DNA of 33,900 nucleotides from Amycolatopsis thailandensis (GTDB lineage: Bacteria; Actinomycetota; Actinomycetes; Mycobacteriales; Pseudonocardiaceae): contig NZ_NMQT01000054.1 of assembly GCF_002234405.1 (NCBI RefSeq), positions 1 through 33,900 on the forward strand. The letters are read 5' to 3'. Positions 14,790 to 23,678 of this stretch are shown here, piece after piece. Both the position numbers and the translations under genes were made by a program. The notes under the pieces were generated by a model. It was not told where the DNA came from and ran no database searches. It worked only from the letters and a program-made list of their open reading frames with translations. The stretch's first letter is position 1. Every line of letters begins with the position of its first letter.

Positions 14790-16256
14790 ATGCCCTCCGA
14801 AGACCTTTCCGCCTTCGGGTACCGTCAAGAACTGCGCCGGACGCTGGGCGGTTTCTCCGCCTTCGCCGCCGGTTTCTCCTTCGTTTCCATCCTGACCACG
14901 GTCTTTCAGCTGTTCGCCTTCGGCTATTCGTTCGGTGACACCCTCTTCTTCTGGACATGGCCGCTGGTGATCGCCGGGCAATTGCTCGTCGCGCTCAACT
15001 TCGCCGAACTCGCCGCCCGATTTCCGCTGGCAGGATCGGTTTACCAGTGGGCGAAACACCTCTCCCCCGGATTCGCGGGGTGGCTCGCCGGCTGGATGAT
15101 GCTGGTGGGCTGCGTCGTCGCGCTGGCGGGCGCGGCGATCGCGCTGCAGGTCGTCCTCCCGTCGGTCTGGAGCGGCTTCCAGCTCGTCGGCGGTGATCCG
15201 GCGATCACGTCGCCGACCGGCGCCAGCAACGCCGTCCTGCTCGGCACCCTGCTGATCGTCGTCACCACCGCGATCAACGCGGGCGGCGTGCGGCTCATGG
15301 CGCGGATCAACGACGTCGGGGTCGCGGCCGAACTCGTCGGCGTCCTCGTGCTGATCATCGGTCTCGCGATGTTCGCGGTCCACGGTCCGCAGGTCGTGCT
15401 CCAGCCCGCGGGCGAAAGCCCGGGCGTCGGTGGCGTTCTCGCTTCGGCGCTGATGGCCGCGTACGTCCTGTACGGCTTCGACACCGCGGCGTCGGTCGCC
15501 GAGGAGACCAAGAACGCGCGCCGCACCGCACCCCGCGCCGTGCTCCGCGCGCTGCTGATCTCCGGGATCGGCGGGCTCGCCGTCGTCATCACCGCTCTGA
15601 TGGCGGCCCCGAGCCTGACCGACGGGCAGCTGGCCGGGAAAGGCCTGCCGTACGTCATCACGGCCGTCTTCGGTGACACGCTGGGCCGGGTGTTCCTCGC
15701 CGACGTCGCGATCGCGGTCGTCGTCTGCACGCTGACCATCCAGACCGGCACCGTCCGGTTGTTCTACGCGATGGCCCGCGACGGCGCGCTTCCCGGCGCC
15801 AAACGCCTTTCCGCGGTCAACGCCCGCACCGGCACGCCGATCGCGCCCGCCGTGCTGTCCGGACTGCTCGCGATCGGGTTGCTGCTGCTCAATCTCGGCA
15901 ATCCGACCATTTTCAGCACCATCACCGGCACGTCGGTGGTCGTGGTCTACCTCGCCTATCTGCTGGTGACCGGACCGCTGCTGATCCGGCGTCGCCAAGG
16001 CCGTTTCAGCGCCGAACCGGGCCATTTCTCCCTGGGGCGATGGGCTATTCCGGTCAACGTGGCGGCAGTAGGGTACGGCGCGATGATGATCGTCAACATC
16101 GCCTGGCCACGAGCCGACATCTACGACCTGGCGGGTACCGGTTCCGTCTGGGTCCTGTTGTTCCCGATCGAGTTCGTCGGCGCCGCGCTGCTCACCGGCT
16201 ATCTCTGCTGGCGCCGCCGCTCCGCGCTCACCACGGTTCCCGTCCCCGCGACCTGA
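14790..16256 (+). CDS. APC-superfamily amino acid/amine permease
   Basis: 488 residues with about twelve hydrophobic helices, N-terminus inside. Features of the APC family are visible: a Gly-rich first helix (TLGGFSAFAAGFSFVSILTT), the conserved region after helix 2 (ELAARFPLAGSVYQWAKHLS), and the helix 6 region AYVLYGFDTAASVAEETKNA. RLFYAMARDGALPG lies between helices 8 and 9. Sequence around FDTAASVAEETKN is typical of the amino acid/GABA-choline type. An AGGAG lies a few bases before the ATG. As first gene of the operon with the carboxylase and allophanate hydrolase, it probably imports the nitrogen substrate (guanidine, urea-related compound or amino acid); specificity is inferred from context. 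The downstream gene starts 11 bases after its stop. Confidence 0.92.
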   Translation: MPSEDLSAFGYRQELRRTLGGFSAFAAGFSFVSILTTVFQLFAFGYSFGDTLFFWTWPLVIAGQLLVALNFAELAARFPLAGSVYQWAKHLSPGFAGWLAGWMMLVGCVVALAGAAIALQVVLPSVWSGFQLVGGDPAITSPTGASNAVLLGTLLIVVTTAINAGGVRLMARINDVGVAAELVGVLVLIIGLAMFAVHGPQVVLQPAGESPGVGGVLASALMAAYVLYGFDTAASVAEETKNARRTAPRAVLRALLISGIGGLAVVITALMAAPSLTDGQLAGKGLPYVITAVFGDTLGRVFLADVAIAVVVCTLTIQTGTVRLFYAMARDGALPGAKRLSAVNARTGTPIAPAVLSGLLAIGLLLLNLGNPTIFSTITGTSVVVVYLAYLLVTGPLLIRRRQGRFSAEPGHFSLGRWAIPVNVAAVGYGAMMIVNIAWPRADIYDLAGTGSVWVLLFPIEFVGAALLTGYLCWRRRSALTTVPVPAT

Positions 16257-16267
16257 AGGAAGGTTCC

Positions 16268-17101
16268 ATGAGCACGACATCGACCACGTACGGCGCTCGC
16301 GACCACGCCCGCGCCCAAGCGGGCACGGTGACCGAGGCGATGCCCGCCATCCCCGCGTCCACCTGGCCGGATCCGCCGTCCGGGATCGACCCGGCGAAGC
16401 TGGTCTGGGCCGAGACCGTCGCCGGAGGCGGCTACACCCACAAGGTCCTCGCCCGCGGCACCGAACTGCGGCTGACCGACGTCGAGGGCGACGCCTGCGC
16501 GCATCTGCTGCTGTTCAACGCCGATCAGCCGTGGGAGCGGCTCAACGTCGCGGACACGGTGAAGGTCCAGTGGAACGCCTATCTCGGCGAAGCGATCGCA
16601 CTGCTTTCGGATCAGGCTCGCGTCCTCGCGACCGTCGTCACCGACGAAAGCGGCAAGCACGACACCCTCTGCGGAACGTCCACTGTGGACGGCAACGTCG
16701 AGCGCTACGGCGACGGGAGCCCTCAGGGCGACTCGCCGTCGGGGAACGCGTTGTTCACGCTCGCCGCGGCCAAGAACGGGCTCACCCCTCGCGATCTCCC
16801 GCCGAGCCTGTCCTTCTTCCAGGGCGTCCATGTCGAGACCGACGGCGGGCTGACGTTCACCGGTTCGGCCGGGCCGGGCAAGTCCGTCGTCCTGCGCACC
16901 GAACTCCCGGTCGTCGTCCTGATCGCCAACGTGGCGCATCCGCTCGACCCGCGCCCGGACTACACGGTCACCCCGCTGCGCGTCTTCGCCCAGCGGAGCA
17001 CGCCGTCCACTCCGGACAGTCCTGAATGGACAGCGTCACCCGAGGCGCAGCGCGCCTTCGAGAACACCGCCGACTACCTCACCGCCAGGGGGATCGCATG
17101 A
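16268..17101 (+). CDS. DUF1989 protein, urea-carboxylase-associated protein 1 / carboxyguanidine deiminase subunit
   Basis: 277 residues. DUF1989 family; the pair encoded here corresponds to the proteins once called urea-amidolyase-associated proteins 1 and 2, and later shown in Pseudomonas to form the carboxyguanidine deiminase CgiAB. That enzyme converts carboxyguanidine to allophanate plus ammonia. Visible signatures: TELRLTDVEGDACAHLLLFN, KVQWNAYLGEAIALLSDQAR, and the metal-site motif DESGKHDTLCGTS with His and Cys. The first ~45 residues are variable. A GAAGG lies ahead of the ATG. Its stop overlaps the next start (ATGA), as expected for subunits of one complex. Confidence 0.9.
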   Translation: MSTTSTTYGARDHARAQAGTVTEAMPAIPASTWPDPPSGIDPAKLVWAETVAGGGYTHKVLARGTELRLTDVEGDACAHLLLFNADQPWERLNVADTVKVQWNAYLGEAIALLSDQARVLATVVTDESGKHDTLCGTSTVDGNVERYGDGSPQGDSPSGNALFTLAAAKNGLTPRDLPPSLSFFQGVHVETDGGLTFTGSAGPGKSVVLRTELPVVVLIANVAHPLDPRPDYTVTPLRVFAQRSTPSTPDSPEWTASPEAQRAFENTADYLTARGIA

Positions 17102-17709
17102 CGGTCATTTCCGACACCGAGGTCGCCGCCCGGGCGCCGTACTCCACGGTGCTGCGCAAGGGCGAGACACTCGCGATCATCGACCTCGGCGGCAACCAGG
17201 CCGTCGACTTCCTCTGCTACGACGCGGCCGACACGGCGAAGAGGTACAGCGCGGCGGCCACGATCTCGGCCCAGCGCAACATCTTCCTCACCACCGGCAG
17301 CGTGCTGCGCACCGGCGAGGGCGACCCACTGCTGACCGTCGTCGCGGACACCTGCGGGCGGCACGACACGATCGGCGGCGCCTGCAGCAAGGAGTCCAAC
17401 AGCCTCCGCTACGGCCAGCACACCCGGTACCAGCACGCCTGCGTCGAGAACTTCCTGACCGAGGGCGCGAAATGGGGTCTCGGCAAACGGGACCTGGTGA
17501 GCAACGTCAACTGGTACATGAACGTGCCGGTCGAACAGGACGGCACGCTCGGCATCGTCGACGGCATCTCCGCGCCCGGCATGGAGGTCAAGCTGCGCGC
17601 CGAGACCGACGTGCTCGTGCTGGTGTCGAACTGCCCGCAGATCAACAACCCGTGCAACGGCTTCGACCCGACCGCCGTCCGCATGGTCGTCACCGGCGGT
17701 GACGCGTGA
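17098..17709 (+). CDS. DUF1989 protein, urea-carboxylase-associated protein 2 / carboxyguanidine deiminase subunit
   Basis: 203 residues, paralogous to the preceding protein. Signatures: LAIIDLGGNQAVDFLCYDAA, the metal-site motif DTCGRHDTIGGACSKESNSL with two Cys and a His, HTRYQHACVENFL, and VNWYMNVPVEQDGTLGIVDG. The C-terminal DVLVLVSNCPQINNPCNGFD is the strongly conserved part of the UAAP2 group. Overlaps on both sides (ATGA upstream, GTGA into the carboxylase gene) show strict co-translation. Presumed to act with the upstream protein as a deiminase feeding allophanate to the hydrolase. Confidence 0.92.
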   Translation: MTVISDTEVAARAPYSTVLRKGETLAIIDLGGNQAVDFLCYDAADTAKRYSAAATISAQRNIFLTTGSVLRTGEGDPLLTVVADTCGRHDTIGGACSKESNSLRYGQHTRYQHACVENFLTEGAKWGLGKRDLVSNVNWYMNVPVEQDGTLGIVDGISAPGMEVKLRAETDVLVLVSNCPQINNPCNGFDPTAVRMVVTGGDA

Positions 17710-20700
17710 AACTGCTCGTCGCCAACCGGGGGGAAATCGCGGTCCGGATCATCCGCACCGCAAGGGAGATGGGCATTCCGACGGTCGCCGTCCATTCCGA
17801 CGCCGACCGTACGGCCGCGCACGTACGGCTTGCCGACGAAGCCGTCCGGCTCGGTCCGGCGCCGGCGAGGGAGAGCTACCTCCTCGCCGACGCCATCATC
17901 GAAGCCGCGTTGAAGACCGGGGCGGACACGATCCATCCCGGCTACGGCTTCCTGTCCGAGGACGCCGCGTTCGCCAGGGCGGCGGAAGCGGCGGGGATCC
18001 GGTTCGCCGGCCCCACCGCGGACCATCTCGAAGTCTTCGGCAGCAAGCACACCGCGCGGGAGAAGGCCGTCGAGGCCGGTGTCCCGCTGCTGCCGGGCAC
18101 CGGGCTGCTGGACACCCTCGCCGACGCCGAGACGGCGGCCGCCGGGATCGGCTACCCGGTGATGCTCAAGGCCACCGGCGGTGGCGGCGGGATCGGCATG
18201 CGCGCCTGCGCCGATGTCATCGAGTTGCGCGACGCCTGGGACGCGGTGCAGAGCATCGCCGCCAAGAGCTTCTCGACCTCGGGGCTGTTCCTCGAACGGC
18301 TCGTGACCCACGCGCGGCACGTCGAGGTCCAGGTGTTCGGCGACGGCGCGGGTGAGGTGCTGGCGCTGGGCACGCGGGACTGCACGCTGCAGCGGCGCAA
18401 CCAGAAGGTGCTCGAAGAGTGCCCCGCCCCGGGCCTTCCCGAAGCGGTGCGCGAGAAACTGGTCTCGGCCGCCGTCGACCTCTGCGCCTCGGTGCGCTAC
18501 CGGTCGGCCGGGACGGTCGAGTTCATCTACGACCCGGTTCGCGAGGAGGCCGCGTTCCTCGAAGTCAACACGAGGCTCCAGGTCGAGCATCCGGTCACCG
18601 AGGCGGTCTATCGCATCGACCTCGTCGCGTGGATGCTCCGGCTCGCCGACGGCGACACCGGGATGTTCACCACCACGCCGGAACCGCGCGGGCACGCCGT
18701 CGAAGCACGCGTCTACGCCGAGGATCCGGCCGCCGGGCACCGGCCGAGCGCGGGGCTGCTGACCCGCGCCGACTTCCCGGAAGGTGTCCGGGTCGACACC
18801 TGGGTCGAAGCCGGTGCGAAGGTGACGACGCACTACGACCCCCTGCTCGCCAAGGTGATCACCGTCGGCGCGGACCGCGCCGAAGCCCTGACCGCGATGG
18901 GTGCCGCGCTCGGCGAAAGCCGGGTGGACGGGGTGCGCACGAACCTCGGGCAGCTGCGCGCGGTCGCCGCGGATCGGCGGCTGCACGACGTCACGCACGA
19001 CACCGCGACGCTCGACGAGATCACCGATCCCGAGCCGCGGATCGAGGTCCTGCGGGGCGGCACGATGACCACCGTCCAGGACTGGCCTGGACGGCTGGGG
19101 TTCTGGCACGTGGGTGTCCCGCCGAACGGGCCGATGGACGATCTGTCGCTGCGCCTGGGCAACCGCGCACTGGGCAACCCCGAGGGCGCGCCGGGCCTGG
19201 AGTGCACTGTGGACGGTGTCTCGCTGCGGTTCACCGACGACGCAATCGTTTGCGTCACGGGATCGCCGTCTCCGGTCACCGTCGACGGCCACGACGTTCC
19301 ACAGTGGACGCCAGTCGAAGTCCCCGCCGGGAGCGTGCTCGACGTGGGTACCGGCACCGCCGGGCTCCGCGCGTACGTCCTCGTCCGCGGCGGGATCGAC
19401 GTGCCGGACTTCCTCGGCAGCGCGGCGACGTTCACGCTCGGCGGCTTCGGCGGGCACGGCGGACGCGCGCTGGCGACCGGCGACGTCCTTTCTCCCGGAC
19501 CGGTTCCGGAGAACGCCGTCGCGGGCCCGGTTCCCCAAGCCGATCGACCGGTGTTCACGACGCACTGGGAGATCGGCGCGTCCGAGGGACCGCACGCGGC
19601 CCCGGAGTTCTTCACCCCGGACGACGTCGAAACCTTCTACGCGACCGGCTGGGAGGTGCACTTCAACTCCGCGCGGACCGGCGTCCGGCTCGTCGGGCCC
19701 CGGCCACGCTGGGCACGGGAAGACGGCGGTGAGGCGGGGCTGCACCCGTCGAACATCCACGACACGCCGTACGCGATCGGCGCCGTGGACTACACCGGCG
19801 ACCTGCCGATCCTGCTGGGCCCGGACGGGCCGAGCCTCGGCGGGTTCGTGTGCCCGGCGACAGTGGTCACCGGGCAGCGCTGGAAGCTCGGGCAGCTGCG
19901 GCCGGGTGACACCGTGCGGTTCGTGCCGATCACCACCGAGCACGCCGGGTCCCTGCGCGTCTCTCCGAGCGCGGCGGTCAAGGCGACCCGGAAGCCGATC
20001 GACGACGGCGGCATCCTCGGCCGTCTGTCCACCTCGGAGGAGAACCCCGAGGTCACCTACCGGCGCAGCGGTGACGACAACCTGCTGATCGAGTACGGGC
20101 CGATGAAACTCGACCTGGCCCTGCGGATGCGGGTCCACGCGCTGGCCGACAGGCTGAGCACGGAGGGCCTCGGTGGTGTCGGTGGCGTCGTCGACCTGAC
20201 GCCGGGCATCCGCTCGCTGCAGGTCCACGTCGACCCGGACGTCCTGCCGGTCCCGAAACTGCTCGGGCTCGTGCAGGAGGTGGAGCACGATCTGCCGCGC
20301 ACCGGCGACCTGGTGGTGCCGAGCCGGACCGTGCGGATGCCGTTGTCCTGGGACGACCCGGCGACGCGCGAGGCTATCGAGCGGTACATGGCGGGGGTGC
20401 GCGACGACGCGCCGTGGTGCCCGTGGAACATCGAGTTCATCCGGCGCGTGAACGGTCTGTCCAGTGTGGATGACGTCTACCGCACGGTGTTCGACGCGGA
20501 GTACCTGGTGCTCGGGCTCGGCGACGTCTACCTCGGCGCGCCGGTGGCCACGCCGCTGGACCCGCGGCACCGGCTGGTCACCACGAAGTACAACCCGGCG
20601 CGCACGTGGACGGCGGAGAACTCGGTCGGCATCGGTGGTTCGTACCTGTGTATCTACGGGATGGAAGGTCCCGGCGGATACCAGTTCGTCGGGCGGACCG

Positions 20701-21281
20701 TGCAGGTGTGGAGCGGCTGGCGGCAACGCGGATCCTTCGAACCGGGTTCGCCGTGGCTGCTGCGGTTCTTCGACCGGATCTCGTGGTACCCGGTGACCGC
20801 CGAGGAGCTGCTGGACCTGCGGGCCCAGAGCTCGGCTGGGGAATTGGAACTCGACATCACCGACGGTGAGTTCGCGCTGGCCGACCACGAACGGTTCCTG
20901 GCCGACAACGCCGCCGACATCGCCGCGTTCCGGGAGAAGCAGAGCTCGGCGTTCGAGGCGGAGCGGCAGGCCTGGGCGGCGGCGGGCGAGTTCGACCCTC
21001 GCCCCGAACCGGCCGGCGCGAAGGTCCCGACCACGAAGGTCGAGGCCCCGCCCGGCGGGCACGTCGTCGAGGCGCCGTTCGCCGCGACCGTGTGGCGGGT
21101 GGACGTCGAACCCGGCAAGCAGGTCGGCGCGGCGGAGACGCTGGTGATCCTCGAAGCGATGAAGACCGAGGCGCGGATCCCCGCGCCCGCCGCCGGGGAG
21201 GTCGTCGAAGTGCTCGTCTCCCCCGGCGATCAGGTCGCCCCCGGCACCCCGCTGGTGGTTCTGGGAAGGAGCGCGGGATGA
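17706..21281 (+). CDS. Biotin-dependent urea/guanidine carboxylase
   Basis: 1191 residues in one chain. A biotin carboxylase domain spans ~1-445: MKLLVANRGEIAVRIIRTAR, the ATP-grasp Gly loop KATGGGGGIGM at ~155-165, EVNTRLQVEHPVTEAV at ~286-301. The urea-carboxylase-type carboxyltransferase follows, made of KipA-like and KipI-like modules (~445-1000; VQDWPGRLGFWHVGVPPNGP, then GDDNLLIEYGPMKLDLALRM). A C-terminal biotinyl domain carries EAMKTE, with Lys1153 the biotin site. It makes carboxyurea (allophanate) from urea, or carboxyguanidine from guanidine, using ATP and bicarbonate. The adjoining DUF1989 pair favours guanidine. The decisive Asp/Asn difference reported in the carboxyltransferase pocket cannot be placed by eye. 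Starts at GTG overlapping the upstream stop; ends with ATGA into the hydrolase gene. Confidence 0.94.
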   Translation: MKLLVANRGEIAVRIIRTAREMGIPTVAVHSDADRTAAHVRLADEAVRLGPAPARESYLLADAIIEAALKTGADTIHPGYGFLSEDAAFARAAEAAGIRFAGPTADHLEVFGSKHTAREKAVEAGVPLLPGTGLLDTLADAETAAAGIGYPVMLKATGGGGGIGMRACADVIELRDAWDAVQSIAAKSFSTSGLFLERLVTHARHVEVQVFGDGAGEVLALGTRDCTLQRRNQKVLEECPAPGLPEAVREKLVSAAVDLCASVRYRSAGTVEFIYDPVREEAAFLEVNTRLQVEHPVTEAVYRIDLVAWMLRLADGDTGMFTTTPEPRGHAVEARVYAEDPAAGHRPSAGLLTRADFPEGVRVDTWVEAGAKVTTHYDPLLAKVITVGADRAEALTAMGAALGESRVDGVRTNLGQLRAVAADRRLHDVTHDTATLDEITDPEPRIEVLRGGTMTTVQDWPGRLGFWHVGVPPNGPMDDLSLRLGNRALGNPEGAPGLECTVDGVSLRFTDDAIVCVTGSPSPVTVDGHDVPQWTPVEVPAGSVLDVGTGTAGLRAYVLVRGGIDVPDFLGSAATFTLGGFGGHGGRALATGDVLSPGPVPENAVAGPVPQADRPVFTTHWEIGASEGPHAAPEFFTPDDVETFYATGWEVHFNSARTGVRLVGPRPRWAREDGGEAGLHPSNIHDTPYAIGAVDYTGDLPILLGPDGPSLGGFVCPATVVTGQRWKLGQLRPGDTVRFVPITTEHAGSLRVSPSAAVKATRKPIDDGGILGRLSTSEENPEVTYRRSGDDNLLIEYGPMKLDLALRMRVHALADRLSTEGLGGVGGVVDLTPGIRSLQVHVDPDVLPVPKLLGLVQEVEHDLPRTGDLVVPSRTVRMPLSWDDPATREAIERYMAGVRDDAPWCPWNIEFIRRVNGLSSVDDVYRTVFDAEYLVLGLGDVYLGAPVATPLDPRHRLVTTKYNPARTWTAENSVGIGGSYLCIYGMEGPGGYQFVGRTVQVWSGWRQRGSFEPGSPWLLRFFDRISWYPVTAEELLDLRAQSSAGELELDITDGEFALADHERFLADNAADIAAFREKQSSAFEAERQAWAAAGEFDPRPEPAGAKVPTTKVEAPPGGHVVEAPFAATVWRVDVEPGKQVGAAETLVILEAMKTEARIPAPAAGEVVEVLVSPGDQVAPGTPLVVLGRSAG

Positions 21282-22891
21282 GCGTGACGGAGCGGGTGCG
21301 CGCCGCGTACCACCGGATCGCGCGGGTCGACCGGCCCGAGATCTGGATCGACCTGCGGCCCGAGGCGGACGTGCTCGCCGACGCGGAGAAGCTGGAAGCC
21401 CGCCGCGATGCCGGGGAATCCTTGCCGCTGTACGGGAAGCTCGCCGCGGTCAAGGGCAACATCGACGTCGCCGGGCTGCCGACGACGGCGGCCTGCCCCG
21501 AGTACGCGTACCAGCCGGCCGAGGACGCGCCGGTAGTGGCGAGGCTGCGCGCGGCCGGGGCGCTGATCCTGGGCACGACCAATCTGGACCAGTTCGCGAC
21601 CGGGCTGGTCGGCACGCGCAGTCCGCACGGCGCGGTCCGGAACGCGATCGATCCGGCGTACGTGTCGGGCGGGTCGAGTTCGGGGTCGGCGGTCGCGGTG
21701 GCGCTCGGGATCGCGGATCTCGCGCTGGGCACCGACACCGCGGGGTCGGGCCGGGTCCCGGCGGCGTTCAACGGGATCGTCGGGCTGAAGCCGACGCGGG
21801 GGCTGCTGCCGACGACCGGTGTCGTCCCCGCGTGCGCGAGCATCGACTGTGTGACCGTGTTCGCGCGGACGGTCGACGAAGCGACGGCCGCGTTCGCCTG
21901 CCTGAGCGAGCCCCGGGACCTTCCGGTCGTGCACCGTCCTTTCCGGATCGGTGTGCCTTCCGAGGTGGGCCCTCTCCAGGACGGGTGGGCCGAGGCGTTC
22001 ACCGCCGCGACCGAGTCGTTCGGCGAGGCGGGCGCGGAGCTGGTCACTGTCGACATATCGGCGTTCGTGGCCGCGGCGCGCCTGCTGTACGAGGGCGCCT
22101 TCGTGGCCGAGCGGTATGCGGCGGTCGGCGAGTTCGTCGACGCCCATCCGGACGCCGTCGATCCGGCGGTGCGGCGGATCATCAGTGGGGCGAAGGACAT
22201 ACCGGCGCATCGGGTGTTCAGCGACCTCGCGACGCTCGACGGTCTTTCGCGGGAGGCGTCGGCAGTGTTGTCCACTGTGGACTGCCTGCTGCTGCCCACG
22301 ACGACGGAACACCCGACGATCGCCGAGGTCGAAGCCGACCCGCTGGGCGTGAACGCCCGGCTGGGCCGGTTCACCAACTCGACGAACCTGCTGGGCCTGT
22401 CCTCGCTGGCCGTGCCCGCCGGGACGGTCGGCGGGCTGCCGTTCGGGGTGATGCTGGTCGGCGCCGCGAACGCCGACCGGATCCTCGCCGACGTCGCCCG
22501 CCTGGTGCCGCGGCGGACGCGGATCGCCGTCGTCGGCGCGCATCTGCGCGGGCAACCGCTGAACCACGAACTGACGTCCCGCGGAGGCCGGTTCGTTTCC
22601 GCGGGTCCGACGGCGGCCGAGTACCGGTTCTACGCGCTGGACACCGTGCCGCCTAAGCCCGGCCTCGTCCGGGTCGCCTCGGGCGGCTCCGCGATCGCCG
22701 CCGAAGTGTGGGACCTGCCTTACGCCGGGTTCGGCGAGTTCGTGGCGGGGGTTCCCGCGCCGCTGGCGATCGGGAAGGTGCGGCTGGCCGACGGGAGCGA
22801 AGTGTCCGGGTTCGTCTGCGAACCCTTGGCGGTGGAGGGTGCGGAGGACATCACACGGTACGGCGGGTGGCTCGGGTACCTGAGCCGCTGA
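21278..22891 (+). CDS. atzF: Allophanate hydrolase (AtzF type)
   Basis: 537 residues. Hydrolyses allophanate to two CO2 and two NH3, closing the pathway. The amidase-signature domain is intact: Lys59 (AAVKGNID), Ser133 (SGGSSSGSAVAVALG) and nucleophile Ser157 (GTDTAGSGRVPAAFNG). The spacing of Lys, Ser and Ser (59-133-157) equals that of Pseudomonas AtzF (91-165-189). After ~residue 420 a C-terminal domain (VVGAHLRGQPLNHELTSRGG, EVWDLPYAGFGEFVAGVPAP, GWLGYLSR) matches the AtzF-specific domain proposed to handle N-carboxyurea decomposition. Last gene of the operon; a perfect 31-bp hairpin begins 16 bases after its stop. Confidence 0.95.
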   Translation: MSVTERVRAAYHRIARVDRPEIWIDLRPEADVLADAEKLEARRDAGESLPLYGKLAAVKGNIDVAGLPTTAACPEYAYQPAEDAPVVARLRAAGALILGTTNLDQFATGLVGTRSPHGAVRNAIDPAYVSGGSSSGSAVAVALGIADLALGTDTAGSGRVPAAFNGIVGLKPTRGLLPTTGVVPACASIDCVTVFARTVDEATAAFACLSEPRDLPVVHRPFRIGVPSEVGPLQDGWAEAFTAATESFGEAGAELVTVDISAFVAAARLLYEGAFVAERYAAVGEFVDAHPDAVDPAVRRIISGAKDIPAHRVFSDLATLDGLSREASAVLSTVDCLLLPTTTEHPTIAEVEADPLGVNARLGRFTNSTNLLGLSSLAVPAGTVGGLPFGVMLVGAANADRILADVARLVPRRTRIAVVGAHLRGQPLNHELTSRGGRFVSAGPTAAEYRFYALDTVPPKPGLVRVASGGSAIAAEVWDLPYAGFGEFVAGVPAPLAIGKVRLADGSEVSGFVCEPLAVEGAEDITRYGGWLGYLSR

Positions 22892-22906
22892 GTCGCGCCT
22901 CGCCCG

Positions 22907-22973
22907 CCTGAAGTACATGAAGGCCCCCTTCCTTGCGCCTACCGCAAGGAAGGGGGCCTTCATGTACTTCAGG
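22907..22973 (+). terminator. Perfect 31-bp hairpin after the guanidine/urea operon
   Basis: 22907-22937 and 22943-22973 are exact inverted copies around a 5-base loop. The arm contains ATGAAGGCCCCCTTCCTT, a variant of the GTGAAGGCCTCCTT word seen at 10858 and 11101. Without a T run it may act as a Rho-independent stop of the actinobacterial type or as an RNA end protector. Confidence 0.85.
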
Positions 22974-23069
22974 CCAGACCACCTGGACCAGGGCGTTTCC
23001 GGTTTGGTTGGCATACCGGGGCATTCTGGGAAGAAGGTCACAAACCCTGGCGGCCCGCCAGGCGCGCGG

Positions 23070-23082
23070 TAGCTTCGGAGTG
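23070..23082 (+). promoter_or_regulatory. -10-like hexamer, probable leaderless start
   Basis: TAGCTT at 23070-23075 is followed by seven bases and GTG 23083. The same hexamer and nearly the same spacer (TAGCTTCGG) precede the lipoprotein gene at 5592. Confidence 0.4.
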
Positions 23083-23667
23083 GTGCCCACCACATCCACC
23101 CCCAGCCGCCGGACCGTGATCAGCGTGTTCGTCGCGCTGGGACTCGCCGGGGTCGCGATGGTGGCGCTGAGCGCCACCGGCGTCGCCGTCAAGCAGGTGA
23201 GCGGGCAGCCGCTCGCGATCCTCGAAGAGGTCCCAGGCCCCGACACCGGCCCGACGTGCGCCGTCGACAAACGGTACGTCGACGAGGCGACCTCCGGTAT
23301 GCGGCCAGACGTCGTCGAGGCATGGAAGGCCCTGCTCGCCAAGGCCAAAGCCCAGAACATCACGCTGTGCGTGAACGACGGCAAGCGCAGCCGGGCCCAG
23401 CAGCAACAGGAGTTCGACAAGGCCGTCCAGCGATTCGGCTCGGTGGAGCAGGCCAAGAAGTGGGCGCTGCAGCCGGAGACCTCCATGCACGTCAAGGGAA
23501 TCGCCGTCGACATCCAGCCGCTGAACTCGGCCTCCTGGGTGGACAAGAACGGCGGCGCGCTCGGCTGGTGCCGCCGCTACGACAACGAGAAGTGGCACTT
23601 CGAGTACGACCCGGCCTGGATCACCGGGGGCTGCCCCGCCCTGCTCCCCAGCGCCACCGGCAACTAA
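23083..23667 (+). CDS. M15 (VanY-like) D-Ala-D-Ala carboxypeptidase, membrane-anchored
   Basis: 194 residues from GTG 23083. A short basic N-terminus and one hydrophobic segment (~12-36, VISVFVALGLAGVAMVALSA) act as uncleaved anchor or signal, placing the rest outside. The peptidase core shows both zinc motifs: SMHVKGIAVDIQP (His136, Asp143) and EKWHFEYD (Glu169, His172). Four extracytoplasmic Cys (59, 96, 163 and 184) could form disulfides. The family cleaves the terminal D-Ala of peptidoglycan stem peptides. Next to a beta-lactamase gene this suggests a small cell-wall/antibiotic locus, though the two genes are convergent and so not one operon. No VanS/R-like genes are adjacent. Confidence 0.9.
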   Translation: MPTTSTPSRRTVISVFVALGLAGVAMVALSATGVAVKQVSGQPLAILEEVPGPDTGPTCAVDKRYVDEATSGMRPDVVEAWKALLAKAKAQNITLCVNDGKRSRAQQQQEFDKAVQRFGSVEQAKKWALQPETSMHVKGIAVDIQPLNSASWVDKNGGALGWCRRYDNEKWHFEYDPAWITGGCPALLPSATGN

Positions 23668-23678
23668 CCCGTGACCCG

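Noticed and set aside
17409..21062. 1217-codon open frame antisense to the carboxylase gene
   Set aside because: High-GC DNA leaves the antisense frame open. The translation is rich in Arg, Val and His-Pro-Glu runs with no family motif, whereas the plus strand encodes a complete biotin carboxylase.
21230..23095. Long minus-strand frames across the allophanate hydrolase gene
   Set aside because: Same effect: the plus strand has the full amidase catalytic triad and operon overlaps.
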